From positions 1,731,501 through 1,795,500 of the forward strand of contig NZ_CP048209.1 of assembly GCF_010119935.1 (NCBI RefSeq): a stretch of 64,000 nucleotides of DNA, given 5' to 3'. The notes under the pieces are model-generated. The model saw only the letters and a program-made list of their open reading frames with translations. It searched no databases and had not been told where the DNA came from. Shown here piece by piece: positions 58,847 to 64,000 of this stretch. The translations under genes were made by a program, and so were the position numbers. The number at the start of each line of letters is the position of its first letter. Positions within the stretch are counted from its first letter, which is position 1. The DNA comes from Paenibacillus lycopersici (GTDB lineage: Bacteria; Bacillota; Bacilli; Paenibacillales; Paenibacillaceae).

Positions 58847-59503
58847 ATGTCTAAGAAGCAGCTAAGCCGCTACGTGTTGACCGACGAGCTCTATGCCTTG
58901 TTGAAGCAGCAAATCTTATCCCATGTCATGCCGGCCGGCGAGAAGATCAACATCGACAAGCTGGCCAGAGAGTTCGGCGTCAGCAATATTCCGATCCGGG
59001 AGTCCTTATTTCGGCTTGCCTCCGAGGGCTTCGTGACGGTTATTCCGTTCAAGGGCATGTTCGTCGCCGAGATGAGCTTGAAGGACATTAACGAAATATT
59101 CGAGATTCGCACGCAGCTGGAGGAGCTCGCGATCCGCAAAGCGGCGCCGCGCATCGCGAAGGAGCGTCTGCAGCAGATTTTGCAAGAGCTCGAGCGCGGC
59201 GATACGGCCGGGGCGGAAGAGGACAGCGAGGAGAAGGCCATCCGCCAAATGAACGACGGGCTTCACGGCACGCTCCTGCTCTATGCGGATAATTTCAATC
59301 TTCAGCAGATGGCGAGCGCGCTGATCGAGCGGATTCACCGTTATTTGAACCTGCATCATTACAAGATCGATCTGGAAGCGGAGCGGGCGGAGCATCGCAG
59401 CATCGTCAATCAGCTGCTTGCGGACAATACGGAAGAAGCGGTGAAAGCGATGCGCCGGCATTTGCAGAATTCCTATGAAAGGCTCGTGGCCAATTTCAAA
59501 TAA
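58847..59503 (+). CDS. GntR-family regulator, FadR/FCD subfamily
   Basis: 218 residues. The N-terminal winged helix (DELYALLKQQILSHVMPAGE; KLAREFGVSNIPIRESLFRL) is followed by an all-helical FCD effector domain (LKDINEIFEIRTQLEELAIR; RQMNDGLHGTLLLYADN; LNLHHYKIDLEAERAEHRSI) containing the histidines that usually hold a metal in this domain. FCD regulators typically sense sugar acids or organic acids. It controls itself and the ABC operon through the ATCGTGYATGAT sites. Confidence 0.92.
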   Translation: MSKKQLSRYVLTDELYALLKQQILSHVMPAGEKINIDKLAREFGVSNIPIRESLFRLASEGFVTVIPFKGMFVAEMSLKDINEIFEIRTQLEELAIRKAAPRIAKERLQQILQELERGDTAGAEEDSEEKAIRQMNDGLHGTLLLYADNFNLQQMASALIERIHRYLNLHHYKIDLEAERAEHRSIVNQLLADNTEEAVKAMRRHLQNSYERLVANFK

Positions 59504-59539
59504 AACGCGATTGGGCGAGCTTTATTTTTTTGTAAAATC

Positions 59540-59568
59540 TTGTTTACATTATAAATCGTGTATGATAT
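59540..59568 (+). promoter_or_regulatory. ABC-operon promoter with GntR operator
   Basis: TTGTTT (59540-59545) and TGATAT (59563-59568), spaced 17 bp, overlap ATCGTGTATGAT at 59555-59566, the second copy of the GntR site. The shared context TAAATCGTGYATGATAT is longer than chance would give. Confidence 0.6.
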
Positions 59569-59622
59569 TTTATTTCATGACAAAATAATAGCGCTTTCAT
59601 TCACAGGGAGGGACTTGCCGGA

Positions 59623-60546
59623 ATGGTGAAACCGGGTACCGCTAGTTTGCAAAGAAGAGTGCTCAGGCACTGGCAGCTGTATCTCATCTTGCTCCTGCCG
59701 ACCGTCTTCTTGATCACGTTCAACTATGTTCCGATGTTCGGCGTGCAGATCGCATTTAAAGAATTCAGTCCCGTGAAAGGCATCTGGGGGAGCCCTTGGG
59801 TAGGCGGCAAGCAATTCGACATGTTCTTCACCTCCCCGTTCTTCTGGCCGGTTATCCGCAACACGTTGATTCTCAGCGTCTACGCCCTGCTGATCGGGAC
59901 GCCCGCCGCCATATTCCTGGCGCTCGCGCTCAATGAAGTGCCCAGCCGGCGGTTCAAGAAGGTCGTGCAGATGACGACCTACGCGCCTTACTTTATTTCC
60001 ACGGTCGTACTCGTCGGCATCCTCAACATCGTTCTCTCCCCAAGCACCGGCATTTACGGTCAATTCGCGCATTTATTCGGCATCGATCAGATCTACGACA
60101 TTTTGGGACAGCCCAAAGCGTTCTCCTCCTTGTACGCCTGGTCGGGCGTCTGGCAGGAAACCGGATACGGCGCCGTCATCTACCTGGCCTCGCTCGCCAA
60201 CATCAACCCCGAGCTGCACGAAGCCTCCAGGATCGACGGCGCATCGCGGCTGCAGCGCATCATCTATATCGATCTGCCTTCCATTCGCCCGACGATTATC
60301 ATCCTGCTCATTCTCTCGGTTGGCGGCCTGCTCAGCGTTGGCTTCGAGAAAGTGTTTCTCCTGCAGAACACGCTGAATCTGAACACGTCGGAAGTCATCT
60401 CCACGTACGTGTACAAGATCGGTCTCGTGAACACGAACTTCAGCTTTGCCGTGGCGGTCGGATTATTCAACTCCGTCGTCGGGTTCGTCCTCGTCTTTGC
60501 CACTAACTTATTAGCCAGAAAATATTCCGACTCCAGCTTGTTCTGA
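59623..60546 (+). CDS. Sugar ABC transporter permease, LplB type
   Basis: 307 residues with six membrane helices. It opens with LQRRVLRHWQLYLILLLPTV, the strand FNYVPMFGVQIAFKEFSPVK is family-typical, and the EAA loop lies near 200-225 (LHEASRIDGASRLQRIIYID). It is the first gene of a GntR-controlled import operon (permease, permease, lipoprotein, enolase-superfamily enzyme). The ribosome site is GGAGGG before the ATG. Like the first system in the window it lacks its own ATPase. Confidence 0.9.
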   Translation: MVKPGTASLQRRVLRHWQLYLILLLPTVFLITFNYVPMFGVQIAFKEFSPVKGIWGSPWVGGKQFDMFFTSPFFWPVIRNTLILSVYALLIGTPAAIFLALALNEVPSRRFKKVVQMTTYAPYFISTVVLVGILNIVLSPSTGIYGQFAHLFGIDQIYDILGQPKAFSSLYAWSGVWQETGYGAVIYLASLANINPELHEASRIDGASRLQRIIYIDLPSIRPTIIILLILSVGGLLSVGFEKVFLLQNTLNLNTSEVISTYVYKIGLVNTNFSFAVAVGLFNSVVGFVLVFATNLLARKYSDSSLF

Positions 60547-60563
60547 TCGAAGGGGGAACAGAA

Positions 60564-61466
60564 GTGAACCAAGCCATACGCATTCGAGAATCCTGGGGAG
60601 ATCGGCTGCTCCTTGCGTTCGTCTATGCGGCACTGGGTATCGTTACGATCGCCGTTGCTTACCCGATTATTTATATCATCAGCTCGTCGTTCAGCTCGTC
60701 TTCCGCCGTCATGGAAGGCAAAGTATGGTTCCTGCCTGTCAGCCCTACGCTGTACGGGTACGCGGCAGTGTTCAAGTATCACCAGATCTGGACCGGCTAC
60801 TTGAACTCCATCATCTACACCGGGGCCGGCTCGACGCTCAGCGTGGCGCTGACCGTTATGATGGCGTATCCCCTCTCGAGAAAGACCCTTGCCGGAAGAA
60901 ATATTTTCATCTGGCTGCTGCTGTTCGCGATGCTGTTCAGCGGCGGGCTCATCCCGTATTACCTGGTCGTGCGCAATTTGCATCTGCTCGGCACGGTCTG
61001 GGCGATGATCCTCCCGGGAGCGCTCAGCATTTACTCGATCATCGTGGCCAAATCGTTCTTCCAGTCCTCGATACCGAACGATCTCTACGAAGCGGCGCAG
61101 ATCGACGGATGCTCGGACGCCGGCTTCCTGGCGAAAGTCGTGCTGGCGCTGTCGAAGCCGGTGATCGCGGTGCTCTTCCTGTGGTCCGCGGTCGGCAATT
61201 GGAACTCGTATTTCAACGCGTTGATCTTCCTCAACGACGCCGGCATGTATCCGCTGCAGCTCGTGCTCCGCGAGATTCTGGTCAATAACAACGTGGATAC
61301 GAACTCGATGACGCTCAGCGCGGAACAGCTGAAGCATTTCGAAGACATGAAGACGCTGCTGAAATATTCGATCATCGTCATCTCAAGCATTCCCGTTCTT
61401 ATCTTGTATCCGTTCATTCAGAAGTACTTCGTACAGGGGGTGATGGTCGGGGCGATCAAAGAATAG
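60564..61466 (+). CDS. Carbohydrate ABC transporter permease, LplC/YtcP type
   Basis: 300 residues and six membrane helices, with FSSSSAVMEGKVWFLPVSPT in the first external loop and the EAA loop near 170-195 (LYEAAQIDGCSDAGFLAKVV). The C-terminus YFVQGVMVGAIKE matches the family. GTG start with AAGGGGG upstream, 17 bp after the partner permease. It pairs with that permease to form the channel. Confidence 0.9.
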   Translation: MNQAIRIRESWGDRLLLAFVYAALGIVTIAVAYPIIYIISSSFSSSSAVMEGKVWFLPVSPTLYGYAAVFKYHQIWTGYLNSIIYTGAGSTLSVALTVMMAYPLSRKTLAGRNIFIWLLLFAMLFSGGLIPYYLVVRNLHLLGTVWAMILPGALSIYSIIVAKSFFQSSIPNDLYEAAQIDGCSDAGFLAKVVLALSKPVIAVLFLWSAVGNWNSYFNALIFLNDAGMYPLQLVLREILVNNNVDTNSMTLSAEQLKHFEDMKTLLKYSIIVISSIPVLILYPFIQKYFVQGVMVGAIKE

Positions 61467-61550
61467 CGCCGCCGTCTGAAGCATCATCGATTGCAAGCGG
61501 CATCATCCGATTATCCGTGTTAAGCAGCAGACAATTCAGGAGGGGTGTTC

Positions 61551-63260
61551 ATGCTTCGTATCAGCAAGCTTATGGTTGCGGCAATTCTTATCGGCGTCTT
61601 AGTGATGGTTTCCGCGTGTTCCTCGAATAACGGCGGCAATAACGGCGGAAGCCAGCCGTCGAACGACGGGGCCGCGGCGAATTCGAATGCCGGCGACAGC
61701 GGCAAGACGGACGCGGTCGATCAGGATAAAGTCGTCAAGGTATCCTTCTTCGCGGTGCCGAGCGGCGACGTGATCGATTTGAAGACGAACTGGTTCACGG
61801 GCTACGTCAAAGACAAATTCAAGCTGGATATTTCGTTCAACATCGCGCCTTCGAGCGATGCGGCGACCAAGCAGTCCTTGCTGCTCTCGAGCGGCGACTA
61901 TCCGGATGTGTTCTGGAGCGGAAACTTCACGCCGTCCGACATTATGAAATACTCCAAGCAGGGCATCATCGTCCCGCTGAACAAATACATCGACCAGTAT
62001 GCGCCCAATCTGAAAAGCGCTATCGAATCCGCGCCCGGATTGAAGGCGGCGATCGTGGCGCCGGACGGCAATATATACGGCCTGCCGAGCTACAACACCT
62101 GCTGGCACTGCTTCTGGGGGAACAAGGCGTGGATCGACAAGAGCCTGCTGGACAAATTCAACTTGCAAATGCCGACGACGACGGAAGAGTTCGAGCAAGT
62201 GCTGCAAACATTCAAGGATAACGGCATTAACCCGTACAGCGGCTCGTCCGACGGCTTCGATCCGATTCCTTACATTATGAATGCCTTCACGTACGACAAC
62301 GCCTCCGACTATTTCGACGTCCAGGACGGCAAGGTGCAGTATGCGCCGACGCTCGACGGCTGGAAGAAGGGCCTAGCGTATCTGAACGAATTGTACGGCA
62401 AAGGCCTGCTCGACAAGCAAGCGCTCAGCCAGAAGAGCGATATCGTGAAGCAGTTCGCGGCCCAAGGCAAGGTCGGCGTCATTCCTTCGCTCTACAGCGG
62501 CGCCTTCCTTGACATGAACAGCGCGAATTACAAGAACTGGATCAGCGTGCCGCCGCTCAAAGGACCGGACGGCGTGCAATATGCGGCGTTCAGCGGCAAC
62601 AGCCCGAGATCGCTGACCTTCGCCGTCACGAACAAGGCGTCGGAAGAACAGATCGTCAGGCTGATCAAGCTGATCGATTTCATCTACACGCCGGAAGGCA
62701 CGCAAATGATGAATTTCGGGCAGGAAGGCAAGTACTGGACCAAAGCGGACGACGGCGTGAAAGGGCTGGGCGGCGAACAGGCGCTGTTCATTACGCAGTC
62801 CGATAAGTTCTATTCTTCCGGCGCGAAGCAGAACGAGGGCTGGGATCAGATGGGCCCGATCTTCCAGGACATCGTATGGCGCAACGGCTTCGTCAAAGCG
62901 ACTTCTCCGTTTACGGCGGAAGGGCTGGAATCGCTGCTGCTGCTCGAGACGATGAAGAACTACGCGGGACATCAGCCGCAGCAGGTATACCCGGGCGCGA
63001 TCTACATGGATGACGCGCAGAACCAGAAGTTCGCGCTGCTGAAAACAAACATCGAGCAGTATATGAAGCAGTGGACGGCGCAGTTCATTCTCGGCAACAA
63101 GTCGGTGGATAAAAACTGGCAGGAGTACCTCGACGGCTTCAAGAAGCTGGACTTGGACGGCTACCTGAAGATCGCGCAGGATGCGATGACGCAGCCGTTC
63201 GATACGTCCGCTTACCAGTCCGATGCGAAAACCGTTGCATTCTTGTCCTCGTTGAAATAA
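61551..63260 (+). CDS. Sugar-binding lipoprotein of the second ABC importer
   Basis: 569 residues. A lipoprotein signal with lipobox VSAC (Cys23) is followed by an Asn/Gly/Ser-rich tether and a two-lobe family 1 binding fold (FNIAPSSDAATKQSLLLSSG; DYPDVFWSGNFTPSDIMKYS; IYGLPSYNTCWHCFWGNKAW). It has the long size typical of LplB/LplC-linked binding proteins. AGGAGG lies 6 nt before the ATG at 61551; a GTG at 61545 is less well spaced. It delivers the substrate, perhaps a uronide or sugar acid given its enzyme neighbour. Confidence 0.91.
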   Translation: MLRISKLMVAAILIGVLVMVSACSSNNGGNNGGSQPSNDGAAANSNAGDSGKTDAVDQDKVVKVSFFAVPSGDVIDLKTNWFTGYVKDKFKLDISFNIAPSSDAATKQSLLLSSGDYPDVFWSGNFTPSDIMKYSKQGIIVPLNKYIDQYAPNLKSAIESAPGLKAAIVAPDGNIYGLPSYNTCWHCFWGNKAWIDKSLLDKFNLQMPTTTEEFEQVLQTFKDNGINPYSGSSDGFDPIPYIMNAFTYDNASDYFDVQDGKVQYAPTLDGWKKGLAYLNELYGKGLLDKQALSQKSDIVKQFAAQGKVGVIPSLYSGAFLDMNSANYKNWISVPPLKGPDGVQYAAFSGNSPRSLTFAVTNKASEEQIVRLIKLIDFIYTPEGTQMMNFGQEGKYWTKADDGVKGLGGEQALFITQSDKFYSSGAKQNEGWDQMGPIFQDIVWRNGFVKATSPFTAEGLESLLLLETMKNYAGHQPQQVYPGAIYMDDAQNQKFALLKTNIEQYMKQWTAQFILGNKSVDKNWQEYLDGFKKLDLDGYLKIAQDAMTQPFDTSAYQSDAKTVAFLSSLK

Positions 63261-63269
63261 TCGATCCAG

Positions 63270-63316
63270 GCCGGCGGCTTAGCCAAGGCCGCTAGTACCT
63301 TGGTTACGCCGCCGGC
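63270..63316 (+). terminator. Hairpin between the binding-protein and enolase-superfamily genes
   Basis: GCCGGCGGC and CCAAGG pair with CCTTGG and GCCGCCGGC, separated by symmetrical TTAG/TTAC internal loops. It has no T run. It probably stabilises the 3' end of the binding-protein mRNA or tunes downstream expression. Confidence 0.6.
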
Positions 63317-63351
63317 TCTAACCGGATACAGCATGAAGGGATGGCTGAATA

Positions 63352-64000
63352 ATGAAGATAACGAGCGCGAAAAGCTTTATCCTGCACGTTCCGATCACCC
63401 CGCCGATAACCGATGCGATCAATGCCGCGACGCACTGGGGCGTAACGGGCGTCCGCATCGAAACGGACGAAGGCATTACGGGGTACGGTTACACCGGAAC
63501 GACCGCGAAGGGCGACGAGATGATCGCCGATACGATCGATCTGTACTACGCCCCGGCACTCGTCGGCAAGGATCCGGCCATGATCAAGCAAATCTGGGAC
63601 GAGCTGCGGTTCGGCCCGATGCACTGGATCGGCCGGGCGGGCGTGACGCATATGGCGCTGGCGGCCGTGGATATCGCGCTCTGGGATATCGCGTCGAAGG
63701 CGGCGAACAAGCCGCTGTGGCAATACCTTGGCGGCCATAAGCCGGAGAAGATCAAGGCGTACAATACGAACGGCGGATGGCTGAATTGGAGCAAGGAGCG
63801 GCTGATCGCGGATATGACCGGCATCGTGGATCAAGGATTCACCGCGGTGAAGATGAAGGTCGGCAAGCCGGATCCCCGCGAAGACTTCGATCGCGTACGA
63901 GCCGTTCGCAAGGCGATCGGCGACGATATCGGCCTGATGATCGACGTGAATCAGCAATGGAACATCACGACCGCCATGACATGGGGCAAGAAGCTCGAGC
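63352..64000 (+). CDS. Enolase-superfamily enzyme (mandelate racemase type), 3' end cut by the window
   Basis: At least 216 residues. The N-terminal capping domain (KITSAKSFILHVPITPPITD; VRIETDEGITGYGYTG) leads into the barrel (HMALAAVDIALWDIASKAAN with KPLWQYLGG). The KxK catalytic pair is seen in TAVKMKVGKPD and the first metal-ligand strand in GLMIDVNQQW, as in mandelate-racemase-type dehydratases and racemases acting on sugar acids. It is the last visible gene of the GntR-controlled import operon, so it probably acts on the imported acid or its product. The remaining metal ligands and the C-terminus are outside the window. Confidence 0.88.
   Translation, partial: MKITSAKSFILHVPITPPITDAINAATHWGVTGVRIETDEGITGYGYTGTTAKGDEMIADTIDLYYAPALVGKDPAMIKQIWDELRFGPMHWIGRAGVTHMALAAVDIALWDIASKAANKPLWQYLGGHKPEKIKAYNTNGGWLNWSKERLIADMTGIVDQGFTAVKMKVGKPDPREDFDRVRAVRKAIGDDIGLMIDVNQQWNITTAMTWGKKLE

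Overview
The window looks like chromosomal DNA of a GC-rich, endospore-forming member of the Bacillota, most probably Paenibacillaceae (Paenibacillus/Cohnella-like). The reasons are strong AGGAGG-type ribosome sites, several LplB/LplC/lipoprotein sugar ABC systems paired with AraC, LacI or GntR regulators, an S-layer-homology (SLH) protein, remnants of a gerA-type germination operon, a T-box leader, a cobalamin riboswitch and a bmrBCD-type drug exporter. I see no rRNA, tRNA, CRISPR array or replication origin.

Layout. (1) 1-10.1 kb: a carbohydrate regulon. A cut-off secreted GH5-like protein diverges from permease-permease-lipoprotein genes, a 1063-residue glycosidase-like protein, a LacI regulator and a Gfo/Idh dehydrogenase. 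The same TTTGGATCCAAA palindrome sits just upstream of both promoters. (2) 10-21 kb: AI-2E-family membrane protein, a decayed MocR regulator, AraC plus GH31 glycosidase, a NarL-type two-component system followed by an LspA paralogue, and an OmpR-type two-component system with two small membrane proteins. (3) 21.4-23.3 kb: a gerA-gerB-gerC operon collapsed by a nonsense codon and deletions. (4) 23.3-29.0 kb: heterodimeric ABC exporter BmrC/BmrD with a 29-codon leader and attenuator, and an IS element with 19-bp target duplications just upstream of its promoter. (5) 29.2-40.8 kb: a cobalamin riboswitch, then a very large SLH-anchored protein with three transcobalamin/intrinsic-factor-like barrels and two DUF4430 domains (split by a frameshift), a stalked DUF4430 protein, and EcfT, fused EcfA-EcfA and EcfS. 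I read this as a surface-capture plus ECF import system for vitamin B12 and regard it as the most exciting system here. (6) 40.9-50.4 kb: HAD hydrolase, a propeller protein, an APH-type kinase, a phytanoyl-CoA dioxygenase, T-box-controlled leuA, and an ECF sigma factor with its putative membrane partner. (7) 51-64 kb: an 844-residue sigma factor fused to a peptidase-like region and two VOC domains, further VOC genes (one with a LexA box inside its promoter), a solute-binding protein without a signal peptide, AraC, a PhyH-HEAT fusion, and a GntR-controlled sugar ABC operon ending in an enolase-superfamily enzyme cut by the window edge.

Three copies of a non-coding element (about 17.8, 47.8 and 50.7 kb) share a covarying 5-nt-loop hairpin and 51-bp modules. 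Three loci (mocR, gerABC, the SLH gene) are broken, so either the genome is decaying in places or a few frameshifts are sequencing errors.
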